A DNA stretch of 64,000 nt from Hexactinellida sp. DTS-2022 (GCA_028753945.1 JAPNXP010000015.1:2790001-2854000), one strand, 5' to 3'; shown: positions 1 to 12,985, counted from the first letter of the stretch. Translations and numbers: made by a program. The notes: generated from the sequence alone by a model not told the origin.

Positions 1-710
1 TTTACACAAAATAGGTAAACAAATTAATGAAAATTCAAAATCAACCTAGAAGTTAGCTTCCAACGGGTATTATAGGTAAACAAGTATGCTGAAGACGAAT
101 TTCGCGTTTATAAATTTCTCATATTAATATTTGTGTTGTTGTTGTTTACACAAATAAGAAGCAAATTAATGAAAATTCAAAATCAACCTAGAAGTTAGCT
201 TCCAACGGGTATTATAGGTAAACAAGTTTGCCGAACACGAATTTCGCGTTTATAAATTTCTCATATTAATATTTGTTGTTGTTGTTTACACAAATAAGAA
301 ACAAATTAATGAAAATTTCAAAATCAACCTAGAAGTTTGCTTTCAACGGATATTATAGGTAAGCAAGTATGCTGAACACGAATTTCGCATTTATAAATTT
401 ATTATATGAATATTTGTTGTTGTTGTTGACACAAAATAGGTAAACAAATTGATTAAAAATAAAAATCAACCTAGAAGTTAGCTTTCAACAGGTATAATAG
501 GTAAACAAGTGTGCTTACCTCGAAATTCGCATTTATAAATTTATAATATGAAAAAAAGTTAAAACTATGGAAATTTTCTAAATGGATGTATATAACTCAC
601 TTTCTGCCATTTTCCATGGTAGAAAGGGTGAGGAGTAAGGCCGCATAGCGGCCGTTAACTTGAGGTGCGTACACCGATCCGTCGCAAAGCGACCGAGACC
701 GAAGGGCTCG
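1..710 (+). mobile_element. Helitron-like element, 3' part, with ~130-170 bp internal tandem repeats
   Basis: About four diverged copies of a ~130-170 bp unit (shared words: AATCAACCTAGAAGTTAGCT, GGTAAACAAGT, TTTATAAATTTCTCATATTA) run from base 1 to ~545. They are followed by a hairpin-rich tail with GGCCGCATAGCGGCC and GTCGCAAAGCGAC, ending CTCG at 710 before a T. The same tail occurs inverted at 17161-17250 and 14912-14975. A stem-loop 10-17 nt before the end, and insertion before a T, resemble Helitron 3' ends, but the terminal tetranucleotide is CTCG rather than the canonical CTAG. The 5' end lies outside the window. Classification is inferred from structure only. Confidence 0.5.
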
Positions 711-1175
711 TAAATATAATCACTTAATCTGTCGTTGATGTGGAATGTAAAATCTTAGGTTGCAAATAGAAAATAGAAGCCTACTCGATCGCACAAGTTG
801 AATCAATATAATTATTACAAGTTGAAACAATAGAATTGGATTTAACAGTTTTATTGAAATTGAAGTGCGAGTAAACAAAGGAAATTTGCAACTCAATTGT
901 GGCACAATCTAAGCCCAATTTGAAAATTCGTGCACTGTGAAAAGGTGTAGAATTTAATTCTCTATCCGTACATGTAAATTTTATCAAGCTCAATTTTAAT
1001 TATTTCATGTTATGAGCCATAATTAGTTTAAATAGGTGTTGAAATCATTTGATAAAAAATCCTAACCCCAGGTGCAAATTAGACGGTCACTCCGCAACTA
1101 CATGCCAAGTTTCAGCCCTCAATGTATACAGGTGTGGCCAGGGCACCTGCTACAGAGAAAAAATAATAAATAAAA

Positions 1176-1300
1176 AAAATCCAAAATTGCAGCCTGTGCC
1201 GACGCATGTTCCTTTGGGGGCACTATATTTTGGTTGTGGTTTATTGATAGTGCCTCCAAAGGAACATGCTGTCGGCACAGCTGCAATTTTGGATTTTTTT
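1176..1300. repeat. Fold-back hairpin MITE, first of seven copies in the satellite
   Basis: A ~50-nt arm starting CCAAAATTGCAGCCTGTGCC and containing GCATGTTCCTTTGG is followed by a ~20-nt spacer and the inverse arm (CCAAAGGAACATGCTGTCGG, then GCTGCAATTTTGGATTTTTT). Equivalent hairpins lie at about 2371-2500, 3655-3783, 4503-4627, 5701-5827, 7023-7149 and 8087-8210. Diverged solitary copies at 39553-39640 and 39665-39757 show that the hairpin is a separate mobile unit captured by the satellite. Transcripts would fold into a long imperfect hairpin. Confidence 0.75.
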
Positions 1301-4300
1301 CGCCATGTCATCATCACTATGAAGGTGTTAAATTATTTCAGAAAGGTGTTTCAAAAGGCAACGACCCTTAGTGAGTTGGAAGTTTCGATTTAGCTCACTT
1401 CATTTCAAAGATATTCAAGTTTCAGTAGAATTTAATTAGTGATGAGTCAGCATTTTTTATGTGCGTGTTGGGTGATCACCCAACACCAACCAACCCATTC
1501 GAAATATAGAATTCACAAAATTGTAGAAACACATTTTTTTATCGATGTCATCATCACCTCAAGGTGTCAAAACCCATTTGTAGAGGTGTTAGGTGGCATA
1601 TGGATCAATTGATAAATTTGAAGTTTGTTTCTAGCTTGTATAATCTCTGAGATTAATTCCATGAATCAAATTAGTACAAAAATTATTAATTTATTAACAA
1701 TTTAACACCATTATTATGTACTGCAAAATAAATGAAGTTCAATTATTTGCAATTATTATTAATTTTAGTTTAATTTCACAATCATATTTGATTTCAGCGC
1801 ACTCGATTACCCCGATAATCTAATTTGAACCGTCTCTATAATTTAAACACAGAGCAAATTAATTTGAATTAAATATGTCATGTATCCATTGTGCAAGAAT
1901 ATTCTAAGCAGAAGTAAATATAATCACATAATCTGCCGTTGTTATGGAATGTAAAATCTTAGTTTTCAATTTGAAAATAGAAGCCTACTCGAACTCACAA
2001 GTTGAATCAATATAATTATCACAAGTTGAAACAATAGAATTCGATTTAACACTTCAATTGAACTGAAGTGTTAGTAAACAAAGGAAACTTGCAACTCAAT
2101 TGTAGCACAAATGAAGCCCAATTTAAAAATTCGTGCACTGTGAAAAGGTGTAGAATTAGATTCTCTATCGATAGCATATAAATTAAATATTCGCGCACTA
2201 TTTAATGTTCCTTTTCTAATATTAAACAGGTGCAAAAATGTGTCCAAAAAAATTTAATAAAAAATCGTGACCCCAGGTGCACATCTGTAACCCATGAGAC
2301 ACATATCCAGAAAATTTGGGCTCTTAGTTAATAATACTCTGTTCTGTGGAGAGGATACGGAAGGATAATAAAAAAATCCAAAATTGCAGCCTGTGCCGAC
2401 GCATGTTCCTTTGGTGGCACTATATATTGGTGGTGGTTTATTGATAGTGCCTCCAAAAGGAACTAGCTGTCGGCACATGCTGCAATTTTGGATTTTTTTT
2501 CCGCCATGTCATCATAACTATGAAGGTGTTAATTTATTTCAAAAAATGTGTTTCAGAAGGCATCGACCCTTAGAGTGGTGGAAGTTTCCTTTTAGTTCAC
2601 TTCATTTTAGAGATATTCAAGTTTGAGTAGAATATAATAGCTGATGACTCAGCATTTTTTATGTGAGTGTTCGGTCATCACCCAACATCAACCAACCCAT
2701 TTTAAATTTAGAATTCACAAAATTGTAAAAATAAATTTTTTAACGATGTCATCATCACCTCAAGGTGTCAACACCCATTTGTAGAGGTGTTACGTGGCAT
2801 AAGGATCAATTGATAAATTTGAAATTTGTTTCTATCTTACATCATCTCTGAGATTAATGATATTTAATTAATTAGTATAAATATTCATTAATATTTATAA
2901 TATAACACCAATTTCAATGTCAACTTACAATAATTAATTTAAATTATTTTGCCATAAATAATATATTATTTATTTCGAATATCAAATTTCAATTCCGCAC
3001 ACTCGATAAGTTATCCCTAATACGTAATCTAATTGGAACAGTCTCTATAAGTTAAAGACAGATCGATTAATTATGTCAGTGTATCCATTATCCAGAATAT
3101 TCACGCAGAAGTAAATATAATCAAATAATCTGTTGATGTTATGGAATGTAAAATCTTAGTTTTCAATTATTAAATAGAAGCCTACTCGATTTCACAAGTG
3201 GAATCAATATGATTATCGCGAGTTGAATCAATAGAGTAAGATTTAACAAGTTAAATCAATATAATTGCTACAAGTTGAAACAATGGAATTAGATTTAACA
3301 GTTTTACTGAAACTGAAGTGTGAGTAAACAAAGAAATTTAAACCCCAATTTGTGGCATAAATTAACGTAAAGTTGAATATTTTTTATTTTCCAAAAGGTG
3401 TAGAATTAAATTAGCTATCCAATATGAAAATTTTATCAAATTCACAAGGTATTATTTCATGTAATAACCATAATTAGTTTAAATAGGTGTTAAAATTATT
3501 TGATCAAAAATCGTAACCCCAGGTACAAATTATACGGTCATTCCGAACCTACATGCCAAGTTTCAGCCCTCAATGTATACAGGTGTGGCCAGGGCACCGT
3601 CTACGGGGACAGAATTATAAAGGCAGTAAGATTAGATACTGTGTCGGCACAGTAAAAAAATCCAAAATTGCAGCCTGTGCCGACGCTGTTCCTTTGGTGG
3701 CACTATATTTTGTTGGTGGTTTATTGATAGTGCCTCCAAAGGAACATGCTGTCGGCGCAGGCTGCAATTTTGGATTTTTTTTTCGCCCAGTCATCAACGC
3801 CTCAAGGTTGTCAAGAACCATTTGTTAATTGGTCCGAGTCACAAGGAGCGGTTGATAAATTTGAAGTTTGTTTCTATCACAAACCATCTTGAGTTTAATG
3901 TCATTCATTCATTTTGTATTGATAATAAATTATATTATTAGTTATTTATTTTAGCAATGTTATCCACGGTGATTTGAGTAAAGACAATAAATTCTTTATA
4001 TTATTATATTTTATTTAATCCATTGTATAGTAATACTACAATTAAATAGAAGCCAGCTGGAATTTATAAGTTGAATCAATATAATTATCGCGAGTTGAAT
4101 CAATAGAGTAAGATTTAACAAGTTAAATCAATATAATTGCTACAAGTTGAAACAATAGAATTAGATTTAACAGTTTTACTGAAATTGAAGTGTGAGTAAA
4201 CAAAAGAAATTTCAATTCAATTGTGGCACAAACTAAGCAAAATTTGAAAATTCATACACTGTGAAAAGGTGTAGAATTTAATTCCCTATCCAAATATGCA

Positions 4301-7300
4301 AATTTTATCAAGCTCACTATTTATTATTTAATGTTATGAGGAAGATTAAATAGGTGTTAAGAAATTTTGAACGGAAATCGTAACCCCAGGTGCAAATTAG
4401 ACGGTCACTCCGCACCTACATGCCAAATGTTAGCGCTTAATGTATAAAGGTGAGGGCAGGGTACCGTCTACGGAGAAATAATAAAAATAATAATAATAAT
4501 AAAAATCCAAAATTGCAGCCTGTGCCGACGCATGGTCCTTTGGTGGCACTATATTTTGTTGGTGGTTTATTGAGAGTGCCTCCAAAGGAACATGTTGTCG
4601 GCGCAGGCTGCAATTTTGGATTTTTTTCGCCAAGTCATCATCACTATGAAGATGTTAAATTATTTCAGAAAGGTGTTTCAAAAGGCAAGGACCCTTAGTG
4701 AGTTGGAAGTCTCCATTTAGCTCACAAAAATTTGGAGATATTCAAGTTTCAGTAGAATATAATCTGTGATGACTCAGCATTTTTTAAGTGCGTGTTGGGT
4801 ATTCACCCAACTCCAACCAACCCATTCTAATTCTTTAATTCACAAAATTGTAAAAATACATTTTTTTGACGATGTCATCATCACCTTAAGGTGTCAGGAT
4901 CCACTTGTATAGGTGGTACGTGCCATAAGGACCAATTGATAAATTTAAAGTTTGTTTCTATCCTATATCATTTCTGAGATTAATGAAATTTAGATAATTA
5001 GTATATATATTTAATTAATCTATTAATAATTTAACACAAAAATTATGTACATCAAAATAAATTAAGTTCAATTATTTGCAATAATTATTAATCTAAATTG
5101 AATTTCACTATCATATTAGAATTCAGCGCATTCGATAACCCCACTAATCTATTCGGAACCATCTCTATAAGTTAAACACAGAGCGAATTAATTAGAATCA
5201 ACTTCGTCATGTATCCATTGTGCAAGAATATTCTAAGCAGAAATAAATATAATCACATAATCTGTCGTTGTTATGGAATGTAGAATCTTAGTTTTCAATT
5301 GGAAAATAGAAGCCTACTCGATCTCACAAGTTGAATCAATATAATAATAACGAGTTGAAACAATAGAATTAGATTTAACACTTTCAATTGAACTGAAGTG
5401 TTAGTAAACAAAGGAAACTTACAATTCAATTGTGGCACAAACTAAGTACAATTTGAAAATTCGTGCACTGTGAAAAGGTGTAGAATTTAATTCTCTATCG
5501 AATGCAAATAAATTTAATTTTCGGGTACTATTTATTGTTCCTGTTTCAATATTAAACAGGTGCAAAAATGTGTCCAAAAAAATGTGATAAAAAATCGTGA
5601 CCCCAGGTGCACATCTGTAACCCATGAGACACCTGTCCTGAAAATTTAAGTTCTTAGTTGATTGTGCTCTGTTCTGTGGAGAGGATACGGACCAATAATA
5701 AAATCCAAAATTGCAGCCTGTGCCGACAGCATGTTCCTTTGGTGGCACTATATTTTGGTGGTGGTTTATTGATAGTGCCTCCAAAGGAACATGCTGTCGG
5801 CACAGGCTGCAATTTTGGATTTTTTTCCGCCAAGTCATCATCACTTTGAAGGTGTTATATTATTTCAGAAAGGTGTTTTAGAAGGCAACGACCCTTAGAG
5901 TGGTGGAAGTTTCCATTTTGCTCACTTCATTTGAGAGATATTCAAGTTTCAGTAGAATATAATCTGTAATGACTCAGCATTTTTTAAGTGGGTGTTGGGT
6001 TTACACCCAACTCCAACTAACCCATGCGAATTATTTTATTCAAAAAATTGTAAAAATACATTTTTTTGACGATTTCATCATCACTTTAAGGTGTCAAGAC
6101 CCATTTGTAGAGGTGTTACTTGGCATAAGGATCAATTGATAAATTGGAAGTTTGTTTCTATCTCGTATAATCTCTGAGATTTTTGATATTTAATTAATTA
6201 GTATAAATAATTATTAATTTATTAGTAATTTAACACCATTATTATGTACAGCAAAATAAATGAGGTTCAATTATTTGCAATTATTATTAATTTAAATTAA
6301 ATTTCACTATCATATTTGAATTCAGCTCACTCGATAACCCCAATAATCTAATTGGAACCGTCTCTATAAGTTAAACACAAAGCGAATAATTAGAATTAAA
6401 TATGTCATGTATCCATTGTGCAAGAATATTCTAAGCAGAAATAAATATAATCACATAATCTGTCGTTGTTATGAAATATATAATCTTAGTTTTCAATTAG
6501 AAAATAGAAGCCTACTCGATCTCGCAAGTGGAATCAATATAATTATTACAAGTTGAAACAATAGTATTAGATTTAACACTTTCAATTGAACTGAAGTGTT
6601 AGAAAACAAAGGAAACTTGCAACTCAATTGTGGCACAAATGGAACCCAATTTAAAAATTCGTGCACTGTGAAAAGGTGTAGAATTAGATTCTCTATCGAA
6701 TGCATATAAATTTAATATTCTCGCACTATTTATTGTGCTTTTTCTAACATTAAACAGGTGTAAAAATGTGTCCAAAAAAGTGTTATAAAAAATCGTGACC
6801 CCAGGTGCACATCTGTAACCCATGAGACACATATCCTGAAAATTTGGGCTCTTAGTTAGTAAAACTCTGTTCTGTGGAGTGGCTACGGATAAATAATAAT
6901 AACTAACCAAAGCACTAAGACCAATACTGGGCCACTATACTATAGTATAGTCGGCACAGTAATAATAAAGGCAGTGATTCCAATACTGGGCCACTATACT
7001 ATAGTATAGTCGGCACAGTAAAAAAATCCAAAATTGCAGCCTGTGCCGACGCATGTTCCTTTGGTGGCACTATATTTTGTTGGTGGTTTATTGATGGTGC
7101 CTCCAAAGGAACATGCTGTCGGCGCAGGCTGCAATTTTGGATTTTTTTCGCCAAGTCATCAACGCCCAAGGTGTGAAGAACCATTTGTAAATTGGTCGTT
7201 GTGACAAGGAACGGTAGATAAATTTGAAGTTTGTTTCTATCATAAACCATCTTGAGTTTAATGCCATTCATTCATTATGTATTGATAATAAATTATATTA

Positions 7301-7560
7301 TTAGTTATGTATTTTAGCAATGTTATCCACGGTAATTTGAGTTTAGTCAACAAATTCCTTATATTATTATATTTTATTTAATCCATTGTATAGTAATACT
7401 AGAATTAAATAGAAGCCAGCTGGAATTTATAAGTTGAATCAATTTAATTATCGCAAGTTGAAATAATAGTGAAAGATTTAACAAGTTAAATCAATATCAT
7501 TATTACAAGTTGAAACAATAGAATTAGATTTCACAGTTTTATTGAAAGGGAATCCTTATA

Positions 7561-7714
7561 CAGAGCTGAGCTTTGTAGAGTTCAGATTTTTTCCCATACT
7601 AAAAGCCCAGGCTTACTTTCTAAAGGTCAATTTCAAACTCTGGAAAAAAACTGACCTTTCTCAGTGCCTGAATACACATAGTGAAAAACTGAACTCTACT
7701 AGAGCTGAGCTCTA
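7561..7714. mobile_element. Short inverted-repeat element inserted in a satellite unit
   Basis: The termini are inverted copies (CAGAGCTGAGCTTTGTAGAG on the left; CTCTACTAGAGCTGAGCTC on the right) flanked by TA. The neighbouring satellite units lack this segment, so it is an insertion. The TA flanks suggest a Tc1/mariner/pogo-type MITE. The right boundary is uncertain by a few bases because the end is itself palindromic (GAGCTGAGCTC). Confidence 0.45.
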
Positions 7715-8899
7715 TATAAGTAATCTCTTATTGAAATTGAAGTGTTGAGTAAACAAAGGAATTTCAACTCCCATTTATGGCAGAAATTAAACGAATTTTC
7801 ACAAATTTTCTTCTCCCATCAGCCGCAGAATTTTAAGATGAATCTAAATATCAAATAAAATTTTGGGGTTTATTAAAACATATTTTGAGTTATGGACCAG
7901 ACAAATTTTGAAAGGTGTTAAAGATGTGTCAAAAATTTCTTAATACAAATTCGTAACCCCAGGTGCAAATTAGACGGTCCCTCCGCAACTACATGCCAAG
8001 TTTCAGCCCTTAATGTATACAGGTGTGGCCAGGGCACCTGCTACGGAGAAATAAAAATAATAAAAATAATAATAATAATAAAATAAAAATCAAAAATTGC
8101 AGCCTGTGCCGACGCATGTTCCTTTGGTGGCACTATATTTTGGTGGTGGCTTATTGATAGTGCCTCCAATGGAACATGCTGTCGGCACAGCTGCAATTTT
8201 GGTTTTTTTTTTCACCATGTCATCATCACTATGAAGGTGTTAAATTATTTCAAAAAGGTGTTACAGAAGGCATCGATCCTTAGAGTGGTGGAAGTTTCCA
8301 TTTAGTTCACTTAATTTTAGAGATATTCAAGTTTGAGTAGAATATAATAGCTGATGACTCAGCATTTTTTATGTGAGTGTTGGGTCATCACCCAACATCA
8401 ACTAACCCATTTTAAATATCGAATTAACAAAATTGTAAAAACACATTTTTTTAGCAATGTCATCATCACCTCAAGGTGTCAAGACCCACTTGTATAGGTG
8501 GCACGTGCCATAAGGACCAATTGATAAATTGAAAGTTTGTTTCTATCTTCTATTATCTCTGAGATTTATGATATTTAATTAATTAGTATGAATAAATTAT
8601 TAATATTATTTATAATTTAACACCAATTTCAATGTCAACTTATATTTATTAAGTTTAATTATTTTGTCATAAATAATAAATTAATTAATTTGGCTATCAA
8701 ATTTCAATTCCGCACACTCGATAACCCCTAATAAACAAATTGGGAGCATCTATACGTATAATAGGTGACTGTAAAAGTGAAATTCCGGACATCCTTAGTG
8801 AACTCATGTCTCTTAGCTTAGATTCTAGCTTTTTAACCTGAACTTCAGTAACAGTTTGGAGGATCGAACAGTCTATATAAACGGATAGTTCGACCTACT

Positions 8900-9125
8900 C
8901 ATTGTACAATGAACGAACTGACTAAACGAATTGAACGTAATGAACGAACTGAACAAACTGAACAAACTGAACAAACTTAATTGAACGGATTGAACGAACG
9001 CGGGTTAGCCCGTAAACGAACTGAACGAACGCTGGTGGAGCTGAAGTTAGGATGTGAACTTGAACGAACTGAACGTGCGTCAATTTAAGATGAACTGAAT
9101 TGCGTCAATTCAGTCCGTTCGTGAA
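8900..9125. repeat. Degenerate short tandem repeat based on GAACGAACTGAAC
   Basis: Many imperfect copies of the words TGAACGAAC, GAACTGAAC and GAACAAACT occur in tandem. The last copy is inverted (CAGTCCGTTCGTGAAC). Just upstream is a TATATAAA word (~8874), possibly the promoter remnant of an element. No coding frame is supported. The surrounding stretch 8760-9764 holds nothing else I recognise. Confidence 0.6.
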
Positions 9126-9764
9126 CCTTTCATTCCCTGGCTGATATCGAATATCAGGAATCCTCCAAATTCAGACCAAATATCTAGCTTTCTCAATTGC
9201 AGTTCTTAACGTCCAAAAATTGGCACAGTTGACCCGCGGGCGCTTCCCAACGGCGTCCACAATTCTAAGGCCCAACCTTGGCCATTGCACCCCCCCAGAT
9301 ATTTTGTGCTGGATTCATCCCTACTGGGGATCTCACATGGGGGTGACGAAGCAAAATAAAATGACAATTTTGATATCAATGGACTGGATTTTTGAATTTT
9401 GTATAGTCAAAGTGCTAAACTTAGGTCTAATACCGAGATTTACATGGAGACATACTACATAGCAGGCTTTCATCCAGGAAAATTACCCCGCTCTATGATT
9501 TTGTTAGAGCTCGTTCAGTTTTCATTTTATACGCCTAGATTAGTCATCTTGTATTAGGTATATGGGAGCAACTCTCGATATTGTAGGCCTAGAATCAATT
9601 TTGTACGCCTAGATAATAATCCTGCCAAATTAGGGTCCTTTAGGCGCGCCCAGCACGCACACCCTGCTACATAGCCAGTTAAAAGGTTATTGCATGTATA
9701 CTGTAGGATAAGATATGCTTCAAATCCCTTAAAAATTGCTAAAGAATGGACCTCCCATGGTGAC

Positions 9765-10143
9765 CAGGGTTGGGGCCGATTACTTTCAGATGATTACGAT
9801 TACGATCTATATATTTTAAACGATTATGATTATGATTATGATTATGATTATGATTACGATTACGTACTTTCTATAATTTTAAGCGATTACGATTACGATT
9901 ACAATTACTATAAACTTGTATATGATTACGATTATGAAATGAACCCAAAATATATACTAAATGCAGTCTGGCTAAGTCTGATAAATTCGAAAAAAAGTAC
10001 TAACAATAAAATAGCATGATTACGATTACGATACGATTACACTCTAACAGAATCATCTGATTTCGATTACGATTACGATTACAGCGAAATGTGTAATCGA
10101 TTACAATCGATTACGATTATAATCGTAATCGGCCCCAACTCTG
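9765..10143. mobile_element. hAT-type MITE whose interior is (GATTAC/GATTAT)n
   Basis: Left terminus CAGGGTTGGGGCCGATTAC and right terminus GTAATCGGCCCCAACTCTG are inverted copies with one mismatch in 19. A perfect 8-bp duplication ATGGTGAC flanks the element (9757-9764 and 10144-10151), as expected for hAT insertions. Almost the whole interior is hexanucleotide repeat GATTAC/GATTAT, a motif already present at the inner edge of each terminal repeat. There is no transposase, so the element is non-autonomous. Apparent Tyr-Asp-rich reading frames here are repeat artefacts. Confidence 0.85.
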
Positions 10144-10544
10144 ATGGTGACAAATGACGTGGGAATCTATAAAAGGCTATTACATTAAAAGTATAGTCCC
10201 GAAATGAGTTGAAATTTTCAGTGCAGCTGGTACTTATTGTACTGTTCAAAAACACTCTAATCTCAATTTCCGAAATGTTCAGAGAGGGGCCTTAATTTTT
10301 CAAAATGATTGACGGAGGCCCTTTGAATGTTCGCTATAAAAAAGTTTACCCAAATTTTCGAGACCGGAATGGGTGCTTAAATCGCGAGATATACCCTAAA
10401 GTATCAGAATTAGGCATAAAACTTAACTTGCCGAGGTTACTCACGGAATCTTAGATTTTGACCCTATAATTTAATCCAAACTTTCCTAGAGTTAATATAC
10501 CGCACTTCCTATTACTATAGTATAAGTCATATACTGACTGAATT

Positions 10545-11060
10545 AATTATAATTAATTACGTCAGTATATTAACAGTGCAAGAGTATTCTTGCAGAAGGA
10601 AATATAATCACATAATCTGTCGTTGTTATGGAATGTAAAATCTCGGTTTTCAATTAGAAAATAGAAGCCTACTCGATCTCACAAGTTGAATCAATATAAT
10701 AATAACGAGTTGAAACAATAGAATTAGATTTAACACTTTCAATTAGAACTGAAGTGTTAGTAAACAAAGGAAACTTGCAACTCAATTGTGGCACAAACAA
10801 AGTACAATTTGAAAATTCGTGCACTGTGAAAAGGTGTAGAATTTAATTCTCTATCGAATGCATATAAATTAAATATTCGCGCACTATTTATTGTTCTTTT
10901 TCAAATATTAAACAGGTGCAAAAATGTGTCCAAAAAATGTAATAAAAAATCGTGACCCCAGGTGCACATCTGTAACCCATGAGACACCCAACCTAAAAAT
11001 TTGGGCTCTTAGTTGATAAAACTCTTTTCTGTGGAGTGGCTACGGATAAATAATAATTAC
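10545..11060. repeat. Partial copy of the ~1.2-kb satellite unit
   Basis: The landmark words found at ~1916-2360 (AATCTGTCGTTGTTATGGAA, GTGCACTGTGAAAAGGTGTA, GTGACCCCAGGTGCACATCT) recur here in order. The hairpin is missing; where it would be, the ~57-bp palindromic repeats begin. Confidence 0.7.
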
Positions 11061-11345
11061 CAACCAAAGCACTAAGACCAATACTGGGCCACTATACTAT
11101 AGTATAGTCGGCACAGTAATAAAGGCAGTGATTCCAATACTGTGCCACTATACTATAGTATAGTCGGCACTGTAAAAATAAATGCAGTAAGATCAATACT
11201 GGGCCACTATACTATAGTATAGTCGGCACAGTAATAAAGGCAGTAAGATTAGAACTGGGCCACTATACTATAGTATAGTCGGATCAGTAAAATAAAGGCA
11301 GTGATTCCAATACTGGGCCACTATACTATAGTATAGTCGGCACAG
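11060..11345. repeat. ~57-bp tandem repeats carrying an ACTATACTATAGTATAGT palindrome
   Basis: About five copies of a unit reading roughly 'aatactgggcc - ACTATACTATAGTATAGT - cggcacagtaataaaggcagt'. Two more copies lie at 6915-7018, directly before a hairpin copy, and fragments occur at ~3650 and 33920-33945. Every unit has a near-perfect 18-bp palindrome. There is no coding content. Confidence 0.75.
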
Positions 11346-12195
11346 TAGAAATATACCTGGAGGATTTTGAAAACAATAAATTATGCCATGGTAAAGAAAG
11401 TTAACTATCTTATTCCTGGCTAATAGATGTTTCTTTAAATTTGAGTACAACACATGAAATAAAATAACAGTTTAGGGGACATAGATTGTTTAACAGCAGA
11501 TATTCACTTGTGAAGTTTATTTGTCATTGAGCCCTCTAGAAATGTGTTCAGGTATTATTTTACTAGTGAAAAGAAATAAATGAATTTGCTGACTAAGTAA
11601 ATAAAATACTAGTTGATATTCGGTTAGGAACCGAGTATTCAGTTGATTAAATTCTTTTTCGTACTTGGCTAATCATAAATAAATTCAGTTGACCAAATAA
11701 TACTATTCAGTCCATCAATGATAACAGGGATGCCAACCTCTGAAAACCAAAAAGTGAATTTCGTCCATTTGTAGTATCACATTGCGTTGCCTATGGCTAA
11801 ATTTGGAAGTTACCTTTCCTTTAAAATTTCTAAGTAATCACCATCAATACCCATATGCTTTTTATACCAATCAAATTTCATCGTGAGGCAAGATTAAGCA
11901 ATTCGATGATTGAATAAGTCAGTATAAGCAGGTGATTCCATGAATTTTAGTGAAAATACTTGAGTTAAAAAATTAAACCGTAGACGACATCTAGCATTTA
12001 TCAAATTTGTCAGTTGCCCCACTAAAAAGTGGAATCAACACTACTGCAATGTAAATTATCTATGTCTAGGTGTATAGAGTTAACATAAACAAGCTTAATT
12101 TCACTTTCGAGTTCAGGGATAGCAAGTTTTTATTGTTGTTAATAGAACATCCAGTTTGAGAGTTATTAGTTTGAAGTAGTGAAAATTGGGTTGGG

Positions 12196-12985
12196 CATGG
12201 CATGGCCTACTTAATATACGGCCGTGTATGTCACCGAGAAGGCCAAAAAAATAGAAGGCCAGTTTATAAATTTAATTCTAGGATAAATTATGCCTCCTAT
12301 TGTTATTATTTGGGTTGTATATGGGGTAATCAACCATTGCGAGTCCAATGGAACCACTTTTGAGAATATCAGATTTGTGGTTAAGCTGTTTAGGCGCCAT
12401 TTAATGATGACACAACAAATATACAAAATATACAATTCGAGTCTAAAGAACTACGAGAAAATGAAGATAATTTGCTAATATACTTAGTTTACATTTTCCG
12501 AATATATAATGTGTATGAATATGTATAAACCAGCAATTATAAACGTTTTATGGACGAAAATAGTAAGTTGTAACTCGGATACCACTTGTAATTTAGCATG
12601 TGGTTGCTTTATAATTTTTTAAAAATTTTAGAATGTCGCCATTTTGTGATTTAGTAACCTTTGGGGTATGAAATATATTCCTATTTAGTATTCCTATTAT
12701 AAAATTATTAGAAAGTAGGAAGAAAATGAAATTTAAGATATTTGAAATTTTTTCATTTTACCATAAATTGTTACCGTCACCATGAAATGGCGCCTAAACA
12801 GCTTAACCACAAATCTGAGATTCTCAAAAGCGGTTCCATTCGACTCGCAATGGTTGATTACCCCATATACAACCCAAATAATAACAATAGGAGGCATAGT
12901 TTATCCTAGAATGAAATTTATAAACTGGCCTTCTATTTTTTTGGCCTTCTCGGTGACATACACGGCCGTATATTAAGTAGGCCAT
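12196..12985. mobile_element. Element with ~200-bp terminal inverted repeats
   Basis: The left arm (12196-~12405) is the reverse complement of the right arm (~12783-12985) with a few percent mismatches. Both contain GGCCTACTTAATATACGGCC or its inverse at the outer end and GGCGCCATTT at the inner end. An 8-bp repeat GGGTTGGG flanks the element (12188-12195 and 12986-12993). Long arms with an 8-9 bp duplication resemble Mutator-like non-autonomous elements. The 378-bp interior is AT-rich with no recognisable coding sequence. A ~64-codon frame in each arm is the same sequence seen twice. Confidence 0.65.

Larger units (their letters stand above)
711..8760. repeat. ~1.2-kb tandem satellite array (about 7 units)
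   Basis: Landmark words recur at ~1.2-kb spacing. A 5' landmark (AAATATAATCACATAATCTG) is at ~713, 1916, 3114, 5247 and 6442. GTGCACTGTGAAAAGGTGTA is at ~934, 2137, 4256, 5463 and 6661. A CCCCAGGTGCA block is at ~1070, 2270, 3515, 4385, 5600, 6797 and 7957. Each unit holds a fold-back hairpin and ends near TTGATAAATTTGAAGTTTGT. Some units are shortened (around 3.9-4.1 and 7.2-7.5 kb) and one carries a small insertion. No unit has a convincing protein-coding frame. A further partial unit lies at ~10545-11060. Confidence 0.8.

Noticed and set aside
1049..1393. 114-codon frame across the first hairpin, and similar frames at other hairpins
   Set aside because: The same peptide appears in both arms and all copies because of the fold-back repeat; frames are broken differently in each unit.
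9690..10019. 109-codon Tyr-Asp-rich frame
   Set aside because: It is the translation of the GATTAC/GATTAT microsatellite inside a hAT MITE.
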